A stretch of 64,000 nucleotides of DNA, taken from Datnioides undecimradiatus (Eukaryota; Chordata; Actinopteri; Lobotiformes; Datnioididae). Each line of letters starts with the position of its first letter. The stretch's first letter is position 1. Shown here piece after piece: positions 13,101-22,799 of this stretch. The notes below the pieces were generated by a model, which did no database searches, was not told the DNA's origin, and saw nothing but the letters and a program-made list of their open reading frames with translations. Both the position numbers and the translations under genes were made by a program. The DNA is taken from assembly GCA_008933995.1 (NCBI GenBank), contig WARS01000069.1, positions 372,001 to 436,000 of the forward strand, written 5' to 3'.

Positions 13101-14309
13101 TTTAAAACAACATGATCTGCAGGCAGCGCGGCCTGGAACAGCCGATAATAACGAAACTCTGCAAAACCTGCAGGATCTGTTCATTTCAGTACCTTTAATA
13201 CGTTTTATTTGAGATTCTAGACAAACAAATAGGAGTGTATGCATAATAAAAAGCCACGAAGCAGCAAAAACATTTTAGTACATTAATATTCATCTCTGAC
13301 GTCGTCATTAGTTCCCACTCCAGGACTATTTTTAGCTGCTCCGGCTTTTTTTTACTTTGTAGTAGCAGATCATCTGTATCAGCGCTGTCGCAGTCTCCGC
13401 TGGCTGCCGACAGAGGACAATGCAAAGTCACAGATAACTTCATGTTCCCTTAAACACACACTGCAAAGTGACACACACACACACACACACATGCTGTGCG
13501 TACTATGTAAGACATGGACTGCCGAAGACATGCTCCGTCCTTTTGCTTTCAGTGTAATTTAGCTGGAGCTGCTGTCGTTAAGGCTCCTGTGAACCTGGTT
13601 CGCGTTTGTGCAGCAGTGCGGGTCGCTGCAGAGCTGCGGCGCGCGGACGTGCAGTTACAGCGGCCGTGGTGATGCTGGGTGATACACAAATACAAGCTGA
13701 TCCATGCGCCGTGTTGCAGAAACCTGCAGGAGCCAATGAGAACATGCTAACCAGGAAGTATCACCGACCGCGTGTCGAAGCCGTACTGATTCTGTCATTT
13801 ACAGCCAGGCATGACGCCTAAAAGGCTAAAACACGTGGAGTGCCCCCTGGTGGCTGGGTGTAGTATAGGTCATTAACTCCGCCCCCTGCAGTTCCAGGTT
13901 GATCTTATCCCGCCGATGGTCACTGACGTGTTCGTTACTCTGATCGCTTTGATTTCTTAATGATTTATTGTAGTGGTGTCTCTTCATGACTGACAGCCTC
14001 TTAGGAATAAGATCTGAATTATTAGAAATGTAAAGTTCATATTTAGTGGGATTAACACGAGCCGTGTGCTTACATCGTTATAAACAATACGTTTTTGTCA
14101 GGCGGCCATGTTTTTTTGCTGTTAGGACCCTGATTTGGGCCGCCAGCCGCTGTTTTTGCAAAGGAAATACATTAAACAATGTAAATAAAGTTTTCAGGAG
14201 TTTTCAATATCAAGCGTCAACCTCTGAGTCGTTGTTCATCATTTCTGTCCTCCACAGGTTTAAGACTGTCCACTGCATACTGTACCCCCTCACCAGCTGG
14301 TGTCCTTGA
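1125..14309 (+). CDS. mfng: Manic fringe-like O-fucosylpeptide 3-beta-N-acetylglucosaminyltransferase, 3' seven coding exons (5' end outside window)
   Basis: Fringe enzymes act in the Golgi lumen. They add GlcNAc in beta-1,3 linkage to O-fucose on EGF repeats of Notch and so change its response to Delta and Serrate/Jagged ligands. Seven exons join in frame (1125-1170, 1344-1446, 4530-4683, 9195-9280, 10140-10305, 10408-10493, 14258-14309), all with AG acceptors and GT donors, giving 230 residues and a TGA stop. Family hallmarks appear in order: [24 protein letters not shown] with the DDD metal site, [29 protein letters not shown] with the proposed catalytic Asp, [28 protein letters not shown] and a C-terminal SWCP. 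Manic fringe is preferred over lunatic or radical fringe because of WASGSRF, the LLSAFP segment and the DALLSLL context; this paralogue call is from memory, without a tree. The membrane anchor and about 90 N-terminal residues lie upstream. The symbol is less certain than the family. Confidence 0.9.
1344..1446 (+). CDS. mfng: mfng coding exon with the ALSCKM motif
   Basis: The acceptor is CTCTCCAG and the donor is AG|GTGAGG. The exon completes a split Gly and encodes [20 protein letters not shown] followed by [13 protein letters not shown], then two bases of a split Arg. The two cysteines align with a conserved pair in fringe proteins. Most family members have an N-glycosylation sequon (NCS) at the first cysteine; here it reads GCQ, so that sequon is absent. 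The preceding intron is only 173 bp. Confidence 0.9.
1447..4529 (+). other. mfng intron with repeat-like sequence
   Basis: This 3.1-kb intron lies between the ALSCKM exon and the DDD exon. It contains a short (GAA)n run near 1992-2008. Around 3480-3720 it holds a stretch resembling teleost interspersed repeats (see the separate entry). The remainder is ordinary AT-leaning intron sequence with no supported exon. Confidence 0.7.
3480..3720 (+). repeat. Probable teleost interspersed repeat (unclassified)
   Basis: The stretch contains a GGGGCGGGGCTT box followed by a GACTGACAGCT motif and, further on, a CAAGATGGCCGA motif. These phrases recur in several teleost repeats that I know by appearance. 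Ends and class cannot be set by eye, and no terminal repeats or target duplications were found. Confidence 0.35.
4530..4683 (+). CDS. mfng: mfng coding exon carrying the catalytic DDD metal site
   Basis: The acceptor is GCTCCTCAG. One base completes the split Arg, then 51 codons encode [20 protein letters not shown] onward, through YVGKPSLD, to GNAT. DDD is the DXD-type motif that coordinates the divalent metal and UDP-GlcNAc in this glycosyltransferase family. The final residues N-A-T form a new N-linked sequon at the exon edge. The donor is ACG|GTACCG, weaker than consensus from position +4 onward, but the next exon continues exactly in phase with the family sequence. Confidence 0.92.
6956..6972 (+). 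repeat. (CA)n microsatellite
   Basis: A short CA dinucleotide run within the mfng intron. It is one of a pair of complementary runs (CA here, TG at 7062-7081) about 90 bp apart that could pair in the transcript. Confidence 0.9.
7062..7081 (+). repeat. (TG)10 microsatellite
   Basis: Ten TG units, complementary to the CA run at 6956-6972 in the same intron. Confidence 0.9.
7290..7385 (+). repeat. Polypyrimidine tract
   Basis: A C/T-dominated stretch with CCTT/CTCC sub-repeats and few purines. It is followed about 120 bp later by the oppositely biased polypurine tract, an arrangement that can form an imperfect hairpin or triplex. Confidence 0.7.
7505..7925 (+). repeat. Long polypurine (GGAA/AAGG-rich) tract
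   Basis: About 420 bp in which the + strand is overwhelmingly A and G, with recurring AAGGAAAGG and GGAGGAAAG sub-units and only scattered pyrimidines. The antisense open frames here translate to Phe/Ser/Leu/Pro-only peptides and are composition artefacts. Confidence 0.85.
9195..9280 (+). CDS. mfng: mfng coding exon with [11 protein letters not shown] motif
   Basis: The acceptor is GTCTTTCAG and the donor is CCAG|GTATTC. The exon encodes [20 protein letters not shown] then AEKMAPWA and two bases of a split Ser. [11 protein letters not shown] is a diagnostic fringe block that forms part of the donor-substrate pocket. Length is 86 bp, phase 0 to 2, and the protein continues directly into SGSRF in the next exon. 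Confidence 0.92.
9281..10139 (+). other. mfng intron ending in a UG-repeat 3' splice site
   Basis: An 859-bp intron with no coding content. Its last 31 bases are a TG dinucleotide run and TG-rich sequence instead of a normal polypyrimidine tract, leading directly into the CAG acceptor. There is an A12 run near 9507-9519. Confidence 0.75.
10109..10139 (+). promoter_or_regulatory. UG-repeat 3' splice site of an mfng exon
   Basis: Positions 10109-10124 are (TG)8. They are followed by TTGTGCGTGTGTCAG, whose AG is the acceptor for the exon at 10140. A continuous pyrimidine tract is missing. UG repeats are known binding sites for TDP-43 and CELF proteins, which regulate exon inclusion (CFTR exon 9 is the classic case). 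Such regulation here is inference. Confidence 0.6.
10140..10305 (+). CDS. mfng: mfng coding exon with catalytic RLPDDCT motif
   Basis: One base completes Ser, then 55 codons encode [20 protein letters not shown] onward, through LFHSHLENL, to SIPQQ. The second Asp of LPDDC corresponds, as I recall from the mouse Mfng structure, to the proposed general base. GSRF matches manic fringe better than the GGHF of lunatic fringe. The donor is CAG|GTACGC. The next intron is only 102 bp. Confidence 0.93.
10408..10493 (+). CDS. mfng: mfng coding exon with [12 protein letters not shown] motif
   Basis: The acceptor is CTTCGCTGCAG. The exon encodes [20 protein letters not shown] then FSKEEDPS, ending in two bases of a split Arg before the donor AG|GTTTGT. 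These are standard fringe C-terminal domain blocks. The 86-bp length equals that of the exon at 9195-9280 by coincidence of phase, not by duplication. Confidence 0.92.
10636..10925 (+). mobile_element. tRNA-promoter teleost SINE, copy 1
   Basis: The start carries a B-box-like GGTTCGAGTCCCG preceded by CTCACAGCAAGAAGGTCCCA. The body runs through TTTGCATGTTCT, CCAGCTTCCTCCCACCACC, GACTGGCGACCTGTCCCAGG and a GGGATAGGCTGCAG block near the 3' end. The same ordered blocks recur at 38329-38615 on the same strand. The A-box half is eroded, so it is not a functional tRNA gene. This is a very common interspersed repeat in teleosts; the exact family name is not assigned. Confidence 0.8.
12540..12800 (+). 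mobile_element. MITE-like teleost repeat relic
   Basis: It begins with TTTAAAGGTCCAGTGAGTAGG, close to the start of an abundant teleost non-autonomous repeat that I know as AAAGGTCCAGTGTGTAGG. The interior is AT-rich and diverged. The right end is not certain. Confidence 0.5.
13471..13491 (+). repeat. (AC)10 microsatellite
   Basis: An uninterrupted AC dinucleotide run in the last mfng intron. Confidence 0.95.
14258..14309 (+). CDS. mfng: mfng terminal coding exon and stop
   Basis: The acceptor is CCTCCACAG. The exon completes Arg and encodes [16 protein letters not shown] followed by TGA. The HC...SWCP cysteines are the last disulfide pair of the fringe fold. The usual LYPDTPWCP is LYPLTSWCP here, and the protein stops immediately after the Pro with no extra tail. 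The 3' UTR follows. No canonical AATAAA was seen in the first 2 kb (an AATAAG variant is near 14551), so the transcript end is undefined. Confidence 0.92.
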
Positions 14310-16690
14310 ACCCATCACAGAAGACTGCAGCGTCCAAACACGAGGAGCGAGGCCGACAATCCCGCAGGAGGAAGCGCGTCTCCTCGGTTTGAATACAGAG
14401 AGCAGTGATGGGTTTCATCTGATGGACGGCAGAAGTGAAACGTTAGGATTTAACAGTAAAAGTCTGGAGACACACGGCCGCTCGCTCTCGCTTCAGAAGC
14501 TGCCAATAAGAGTGATCAGACGGACACTAATGGACCCGGACGACAGGACAATAAGAGGATCTTGTCTGTGAAGCGGGAGAAGAGTCCGTCTGTCCGACTG
14601 TTATATGAGGAAATTACGTCTCTGCGGCTTTATTTTAGTTTGTCTTCGAGGTTTAACCTGCGGGAGCGAAGCACTCCAAGACAAGTTGTTTTGTTCAGAG
14701 AAACAAACACAAAATTGTGCATGTTTGTAAAGTTTTGACACATTTCTGTTTACACTGATTTGATTCAGATGTGTAAATACACATATGTTGTTTTTTATGA
14801 TGACAGAAGTGAGACATATCCCAGGTGACGATGATTTGAGCTGCGCGGAGCGTCACACAGCAGGGCCTGTGTGACGTACAGGTGGTGTGAAGGTTGAGGT
14901 TTACTTCCATTGATTTCGTGTGTGTGTGTGTGTGTGTGTGTTGTGAAGGGGACGGTGTCCTTGTGCCAGTGCAGTCTGCACACAGTGAACCAGCCTGACC
15001 CACCCCATTCTTCCTCCTTGTCCAAACCTCCTGTGCTCCCTCCCCCCTTCCTCTCGCTTGCCCCCGTCTTTCCTCCACCCCTCCATCTGTCTGCTTTACT
15101 CTGTTTTGCCCACGATCGCCGTGCTGGCTCCTCCAAGGCCACGGCTGAAAGTAAAATGAACTTCCACTCATCCCGCCGCCTCTTCTGCATTTAATTATTT
15201 ATTCATTTAACTCAAAAACCTTAAAACAACAACAACAAACCGCAGAAGGCGGGCAGAAGCTCGCGGCCGACACGCGTGAAGCCTGAAAACCTTGCTCAGG
15301 GAAATCTTATCAGGTCGGAAGGATTAGGTTCAGACCCGGAATACAAATCTCACAATGACATGCACACAGTCAAATGATAGCGAAGGAATCGGAGGCAGAG
15401 GCCACGTGTGGAGAGACGACACCGTGCCGCCGGCGGCCCGCAGGTTGCTTGTTTGCTGTGAATGGAGATGCGATGAATACAGATTCGGCGCTGAATGCAT
15501 CCGGGGCCGACCTTGTGTGAAGTGGATGGGGAGTGGGTGAGAATGCGCCAACAGCGTGGCCCTGACACATCTCCACGAGAACACCGAGACCCAGCGCGGG
15601 CAGTAAATAACGCAGAGTGTGTTTGAATGCGAGCCGAAAGTTCGCTGCGAGCGGAAAAATCAATTTCCTGCGGCGGCTGCAGGTTTAACTATTTATATAT
15701 CTGTAAGTCTCAAAGTGCTCGTGCTCTCGTGAGATGATAAACAGAGTCGTGTGACTGAAGAGGAGCTGTTTCACCTGACGTGTGGAACGTTTGGAGGATG
15801 TGCTGTGATTCAAAGGCCAACGGTTTGGTCCCACTGGGCGCGGCTGCGTCCCAGCTGGGACCCCGCCGCTCGGTGACACCTGATCATAACTACGTTTACC
15901 TCCTCGCGGTTGTTCGCCTCCTACAGCAAGTCAAACGTCTGGCCAAACTCTAATAACATATTATTAACTGTTTTCACTTCCTCGTTTGATCCAATTTGAC
16001 ATTTCTGTGCTAGTTTGTCATAATTTGACCTTTTACCCTCGATGTCTAACCAGACGCATCGCATTCATCGAGCTAAAAACATGTTTTTGACTTCACAGTT
16101 ACCTCAACCTTTGAAAATCAATGTAGTCCACTCTTCATTCTAACTACAACATTGTGCCAAATGCAAAGGCAGTTCCTCGAGCTGTTTGTGTTCAAAGTCA
16201 TGCCTCCTGAGATGTCATCTTTACAGGAATGCGATGTCCGTATGCACATACCAAAAACACAATGCCTGTGGCTGCGCAGAAGCCAGTGCTACGTGAGAGG
16301 TTTGGAGACTCTCCAAAGTTAGTACGATTCATCCTGAGGGGAGCATGAATGTTTCATTGCATCCAAAGTTTATAAAGACATTTCAATCTGATCCAAACTT
16401 TACAGTGGAGCTGGATTAGGAGTCACTGGGTAACACCATCTGGGCAACAGGGACATCTGTTGCAGACCAAACTACAATGATGGATTGTTCGTGTCCATGT
16501 TGCAGATGCATCGTTTTTAGCATATCTGGGCCTGTTTGGGATACAACCGCCGACCTCTGCCGGGTCGTTCCTGCACAGGCTGTTCCTGTTGCTGCGCTGA
16601 CTCCTCTGGGAGGTAGATGATGTCAAACGTGACATTAAACCAGCTCCTGGTGACCTGAACCCCCTCATCCAGGTCTACACTCCATCCTGC
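14310..16690. other. mfng 3' UTR and downstream non-coding sequence
   Basis: The first part must include the mfng 3' UTR, whose end cannot be placed. A (TG)12 run sits at 14918-14942 and a pyrimidine-rich stretch at about 15010-15090. No other gene is supported. Confidence 0.6.
14918..14942 (+). repeat. (TG)12 microsatellite
   Basis: A TG dinucleotide run downstream of mfng. Antisense frames across it are artefacts. Confidence 0.95.
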
Positions 16691-16699
16691 TCTCTACAC

Positions 16700-16880
16700 T
16701 CAGTCAATGGAAGATATCTAGTCCTAACATCACCCAAAACCAGGAGCTGGACTCTTCTCCTCTGTTGTCCTCCAGTGGTGGAACACGTTATCCAACTCCA
16801 TTAGATCTGCAGAGTCCCTCACAACCTTCAAGAAGCTGCTTATCGTTCTCCAAACACCTCCTCTCGTGACATCAGCTCTA
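16700..16880 (+). mobile_element. LINE ORF2 C-terminal fragment
   Basis: On the + strand one frame reads WWNTLSNSIRSAESLTTFKK, with WNT at 16779 onward. It matches the WNSLPxxIRSAxSLxxFKK block at the extreme C-terminus of fish non-LTR retrotransposon reverse transcriptase ORFs (CR1/L2/Rex1-like). It is a short 3' fragment without RT catalytic motifs. Confidence 0.65.
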
Positions 16881-16959
16881 CCTGTCCACACCTTGGTCTG
16901 ACTGGACTCAAAACATTTCTTAATTAGTTCATTTTTGGCCACTAGGGGGCAGAAAAACT

Positions 16960-19900
16960 ACACCAGAAGATGATAAAACACAAAACACAGCATCTTATTT
17001 TGAGTAAAGTCAATCCGGCAGGTAGTTCCCTCTTCCGCACGTCAGGCAGACATGAAGTAAACTTATAATTAAAGCGTGGAGCGGATGAAGTTGAAGTTTT
17101 GTTTTCTCCTGAGCAACATGGCTCATTAACACCTGAATGCTGCACTTTCCCAGCGTGGTTACCGCAGCACGTACCTGCGGCTGATTGCCACGTCAAGGCC
17201 TTCACGTGCACCACAGTCGCACAATCAACTCAGGTGTTATGTGTGATTTCTATTCTATATTTTACAAAAAAGCAGAAGTTCACGGCTGAAGGTGACATCC
17301 ATCGAGTTTCTTCTTGATGTTTCATTTCAACACTTTTCTCATGGCGTAACGTTGAGAGCCAGGTTGTGTTTCCAACTGATCTGATTACAGTCACTTTAGC
17401 TGATACACTTGAATGGCAATTAAATCCGTGTATGCGTCGGAACGTGATTAGCGCGGCGTTAACACAATTACCACTCCCAGTAATGAGCACAGAACCCATA
17501 TGTGCAGCAACGTGTTTTAGTTCTTCGCCTTCGGTACGGTCTCGCATTTGGATTTCTGGTTGAACCTTTGTGGTTGAAATCAACTTTTGCAGCAAAGACA
17601 AAGCCAAGACATGGACAGTCTCAAAGACTTTAGCCAGAGTGAGTTTTGCTGTTGGACTTCAATATGAAAGTTTGACTCTGAAAACCCAAAGTGAGCATGG
17701 CGAATCCTTTTTTACGTCTCTTATCTTGAGATCAGAAGTTAATAAGCTCATTACTTTGAGACAGCAAACCAATTTCTCGCATTCGCGACGTAATTAATTA
17801 CTTTTTTTTTTTGCTGGATAACAAATTGTGTTTTGTTTTGTTTGTTTGATTTGTATCTTTTGGTTGTTCCATTTGTTTGCGGTGTGCGAAGCTAATGGTT
17901 TTGGCGCACGTCAAATCTGCTGGAAGAGCGGCGGAGACAAACATGTTCAGCTGAAGTGCGCTGGGCTGCGATCACCGCCATTAGTAAGCAGGAAATGGAA
18001 CAAGAAGTGGCGCTGTGGGGGTAAAAACCTTCGAGGTGCAGAGCTTTCTGGAAAAACAAAGGATGATAGCGGAGACAGGTAGAGTCTGACAGACTAAAAG
18101 CATCGTCTGCAGCACTCTCACATCTTTACAACAAGTACGGCAACATCTCCTAATGAACCTGGTAATGATTTATGGATATTCATCTAGCAAAAGGTGCAAT
18201 CTCCCACATTGCACCTTTAATGGCTTGAAGAACCTTTGATATACGCTGTGCATGTGCGTCTTGCATATTCATTTGCACATGCCGGGAGCTTGTCATGTCC
18301 AAGTGTGTGATTGATTGTCTTGTGTTTGTCTGTGTACAGTTGGATTTATGACCTCTGCTTGTCCATAAACAGGACTAACAGTGCCAGCAGAGGACCGGGT
18401 CAATTGGAGGCAGAGCGTTACAGCTGTCAGAGGGACGCTCTCCCTCATCTCCCCTGTCCATCACAGTAAATCGACGGGGGCCTTGTAAAGGACAGCCGGG
18501 CAGAACGGGCGCCCCGCAAGAATGAAATGATGGAGCAACAGAGGTTTCAGTCCAGACTGGAGAAAAAAAGGGAAAAATACAGAAACTTCTCATTGAATCA
18601 AGCGAAAAACATTAGTTTGTTTCAGTTTAGACACATTAACTGGACGACATTCACTGCACAGCGGCCGGGAAGCTTAACCCTTTTACCCCTACGGTTCAAC
18701 GCGTGGGACTATCTCTTCCTGACCACTAATATGATAAAAGTTAGTCCATACTGAGCTGTCGCAGATCTAATTAAAGGTGCAGGGTGCCAGATTTAGCAGA
18801 ATATATGAATATATTGTTCATAATGATACGTATTTTGCTTGCCAACGGGTTCTCCTGCACTTTTTTTGGAGCGGGCGGTGAATGGGCGGGAATTCAGTTG
18901 GGTGCCACCTGCAAAACAAACCACTAGCTCGTGCAGTTTTGTTGTGGACTTTGTGTAGGAGAACTCGGCTGGCCCGCACACGGATGTGACCACGACCAAG
19001 TCCAACGCCTTTGGGATGAACTCAGAGCCGGGCTTGAAGTTCCAGCCTCTGTGTTGGACCTCGATGGTTCTCCTGGGGCTGGATGGGAGCAGATCTCTGC
19101 AGCCAGGCTCTAAAAAGTGGTGGAAAGCAGCCTAAAGGCACAAGAGCGGAGGCTTTTATAGCTTCAGTGCTCACATCGGTGTAAATGTTCACTTGACCAC
19201 AGATTTGTCCGTGGAGCTTCCATATCTTTAATTATTGTGGTCAGTTTGAAGGGAAAGCCATACTGGAACGATAATCCAGATACACATTGGAGCATCAAAC
19301 TGAAACCTAGAGAATATGGTGTTCACAGCTGCCTGGAGTCCACATTAACCACCGGCCATCACCAACAGTCAATGTGTTTCTTAGTTTAATGGAAAAAAAA
19401 GTTTCTGCTTTTGAAAATCATCTCGAGGAAAACGATGAAAGCCAGAGTTATTTTTCTATTACACTCAAAGATTGATCGTTACTGGGAGACGGGACGCCGG
19501 TCGTTTTGTGCCTGACTGATGAAATCTCTTTAGAAAATAATGAGATGTGGTACTGATTCAGCGTGCAGTGCAGCAGCGTCTGTGGGAAAATAAAATCAAA
19601 AGTAAAAGACCAAAATAAAACGTCCATCAAACATTTAAAGATTCTCGTTGTTTGTCTCCCTGTTTTACTCAGTCTGCCAGTTCTGGTCTCAAACCCATTC
19701 AGAGAAGCTTTATTAATGAGAATGTCAATATTAGCAACATTGGTGATATATGATCTACCTTCCTGTCTCTCATTTCCTCTTTTGTTTCCGTCTTCTGTCC
19801 TCAGCCTCTTGCTGTTTAAGCCCCTTGTGGCATTTAAACCTCACTCTTGCTGTTCCTCCGCCTCTCTCTTCCCGTCATTCCTCCACGTCAAGTTTCGTTC

Positions 19901-20870
19901 CATGTTCCCGTCGTTTGTTTTCAGTGTCAGATGTTTCATTGCTCGCCGTGCTGCTGCCTCGATCTCTGTTTTAGCAGCTCTGCGCTCCTGCATGCGCACG
20001 GCGTAATGGAAAGACGTCAGGCATAGCAGGTGTGACTGGGCTGCCGGCCATGATTTCATCTGTGTGTGTGACAGAGGGCAAATGTGCATGTGTGGGAGGA
20101 GAAGTGAAAACTTGTTTGCTGCTACTCTGTTTTTCTGATGTTTGACCAGATTTGCAAGTTATGGACCCAGATGGAAAAAATAAAGATATTGCATACACAC
20201 AGCAAACACCCTCCACACAAGTTAAAATAAATAGTATTTTCGTGTTTACTGCTGGGAAATACACTTATTTGCTCTCTTGCAGAGACTTAAAGAGGAGGAA
20301 GTGTGAACGCAGCTTAGCTTATCTTAGCATAGAGACTGGAAATGAAGGGAATCAGCTAACCTGGGTCTTGTATTTTGAGTCTGTGGAGAAGACAAACTGT
20401 GGTCCCTGCACATTAGAACATGTAAAACACAATATGTTGGTTTTACACTTTGTTTTTTGTATATATTCTGCTGTTTTCTCCCTGTCTCTTGTCTCTCTAA
20501 TCAAGAATATAAAAAAAGCACCATTTTCAAGCAATAAATTGTTGCTTTAAGACCTGAGGACCCTCTTTTTGGTTTATTTGTTTACCTGATGGAACCAACA
20601 AATGCTCAAAAGTGAGTTGCAGACAAAGGACGTAGCTTTAAAACCAAAGTTTGCATCGTATTTTTGGGGCAAAACAGCAAAACATAGGCAAGATTACACT
20701 AAGACATTAACAAAGGTGCGTGATGCAACATGATTTTTGGGCATACATTTGAACTCTTAGCTCGTTCAAGCTAAAGGATGTTAGCTAACGCACTTATGGA
20801 TCTATTTAAAGTGTAGGCAAACTTCTGTTTAAGCAGGATGGTTAAATCAGCCATGACAACGTGGATCTAC
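16960..20870. other. Gene-free intergenic stretch
   Basis: No supported gene. It contains a perfect 11-bp hairpin (18190-18218) and a TTAAAGGTGCAG start near 18772 that resembles a MITE end. Open frames here are short and show no domains. Confidence 0.6.
18190..18218. repeat. Perfect 11-bp inverted repeat (possible MITE-end palindrome)
   Basis: The left arm AAAGGTGCAAT (18190-18200) and right arm ATTGCACCTTT (18208-18218) are exact reverse complements with a 7-nt loop. AAAGGTGCA is also a typical start of teleost MITE-like repeats, so this may be a collapsed element consisting of its two ends. Confidence 0.75.
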
Positions 20871-20871
20871 C

Positions 20872-20960
20872 TACAGTGGATGTAAAAAGTCTGCACACCC
20901 TGATGAATAAGAAGGTTTTTGAGGATGGTGTAGTTTTTAAATTTACAATATTGCCCCAAA
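20872..20960 (+). mobile_element. Possible DNA-transposon end relic
   Basis: CTACAGTGGATGTAAAAAGTC followed by TGCACACCCTG resembles a terminal sequence of an abundant fish Tc1/mariner-type or related DNA element, starting at a TA. No transposase frame or matching opposite end was recognised. Confidence 0.4.
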
Positions 20961-21939
20961 CCAGTTTAGCTTCTTTTCTGTTATAAGATCCCACCAAAGC
21001 TGGAGCAACAGGTCGGCAGCATGTTACAAAGATCTACCACTCCACTTGGAAATTGCTTTGAAAGTTGCCTGTTTTGGTTCCGTCAATAACTCACCCGACC
21101 ATATCGGTAAACAAGGCCCCTGCTAACTCGTAGAACACTTCCACAACAATTCTGAATTATATATAAGCGTGAAATGGAAACTGCAGCCGTGTTGGGAGAC
21201 GGCCACAGCAGCACTTACAGTCCACTACCCAGAAAAAAGCATTCAGGCCACGCACAGTTCACCAAGAACCAAATGAAAATCCATAGTTCTCTCGGCCCGA
21301 ACAATACACGAAGACGCGGGTTTGACATGAAGAAAAAAGGGAATAGGGAATGATGCAGGAGTCGAGAGAGACAGAGAGAGAGAGAGCGAAATATCAAAAG
21401 ACAGATAGTTGCCTCGTCCCAATTCAGGAGCTGTATCCTTTGAAGTCTGTATTCCTGGATCAAATACGCCATAATGGGTCAACGAGGCCTGTCCTAGTTG
21501 AAAGGATCCAGTAAATGCAGCCTCCTTTTAACTGAATGTGGATGAAACAAACAGCGCATTTTATCTGAAACGCGCCTTTTATAACTTGTAAACTGTTTAA
21601 CTGCACGTTTGACAGACAACGTTGTGCTCACGAGCTGTTGGCATTTCAGGCGGTCTCACGCTGACCAATAAATACTCTATAACTTGCTGTTCGTTGGTCG
21701 GTCCACCACAGAATGAGAAATACCATGATGTGCATGGACTAACTGGAGTGGGACAGCATATTTGACAGACCCTTATGATTCCCAGACGTTGTAGCTCAGT
21801 GATTTCAGTGGACCCTAATTGCCCTGACGCTGACATTCGAGGTTTTGAGTAAAAGGTCTCAACAACCGCAGCAGCTTCGGTGATCACATGACTTTGTCGA
21901 TACGTGCGACTCCTTGGTTTACCTATGGCCTGCGGGCAA

Positions 21940-22115
21940 ATGTTAGCGCTCTAACATGCTAACGTCACACCTGGTAATCGTCAACAACACTGCAGCTGTC
22001 ATCGTGAGCATGCTAATATTAGCATTTAGGTCGAAGCACTATCATGATTGCAGCCTCACAGATATGCTAGCATGGCTGTGGCCTCTTCACCTTGCTGTAG
22101 CTTATCTAAAAGGTG
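21940..22115 (+). repeat. Teleost interspersed repeat with GTTAGCATGCTAA-type phrases
   Basis: The stretch has alternating ATGTTAGC, CATGCTAACG, GAGCATGCTAATATTAGC and ATTTAGG phrases, then CAGCCTCACAGATATGCTAGCA. This order is typical of a very common teleost repeat. The 42945-43110 segment looks like another part of the same family. Confidence 0.55.
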
Positions 22116-22274
22116 CGATATAGACACTTATATACATATATAAATGCAAATATGATTATTTTGCAGTCGACCAGCATGAGTTTGAGGGAACTGTCACTCA
22201 GCCGTTGCTGAACTCGTCCCATTTTACCACTGGTTTCACTTTTCTCTAAAATCTCTAGTATTTGAGGTGCAAAC

Positions 22275-22365
22275 CACGACTTTACAGACTTTACATTTAT
22301 TTAGCTCACTACTTCATCCACAGTGACTTACAGTAATTGCATTCGATCACGTGGACACAACACAA
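22275..22365 (+). repeat. Teleost repeat motif (ACATTTATTTAGC ... AGTGACTTACAGTA)
   Basis: The ordered phrases ACATTTATTTAGC and CACAGTGACTTACAGTAATT are the signature of an abundant fish interspersed repeat. The boundaries are uncertain and the flanking 400 bp may belong to the same element. Confidence 0.55.
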
Positions 22366-22799
22366 AATTAGCAAGAACCACGCAAGTACAATGATTTCAT
22401 CAAATATGCTGTGCTGCATTTAGAAACAGTAGGAGACAGAGAAAGTCGCAATGACGTTCAGCAGTAGAGAGGGAATAGCAAGTCGATTGGAAGCAGCAGA
22501 GAGTCTGATCATGTCTTGGATGTAGGATTATCCAGAACCAGTTGTAAACTAACGCCAGAAGGTGTCTCTACCTTGTCCGATGGCCTCGCTCGAGGATGGA
22601 GTTGGACTGTGGCCGTCAGACAGATGATTGATGAAGCATAGGAACCGGGGCTACAATGCACATTTCACATCATCTGCCTGTGAAGGCATCATGGCTGAAG
22701 AAGAAATTCAAAGTGGTTGTTTTCATCTTGACACACCTGCCTGATTGTTGTGCGATGTGGTTCCTACCTCCATGATACTCTGTCTCGGACACCGTTCAA

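Larger units (their letters stand above)
10494..14257 (+). other. Last mfng intron with SINE, MITE-like relic and (AC)n
   Basis: A 3.8-kb intron. It contains a tRNA-promoter SINE copy (10636-10925), a MITE-like relic from about 12540, and an (AC)10 run at 13471-13491. No additional exon is supported. Open frames such as the one at 12039-12377 have no recognisable domain. Confidence 0.7.
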
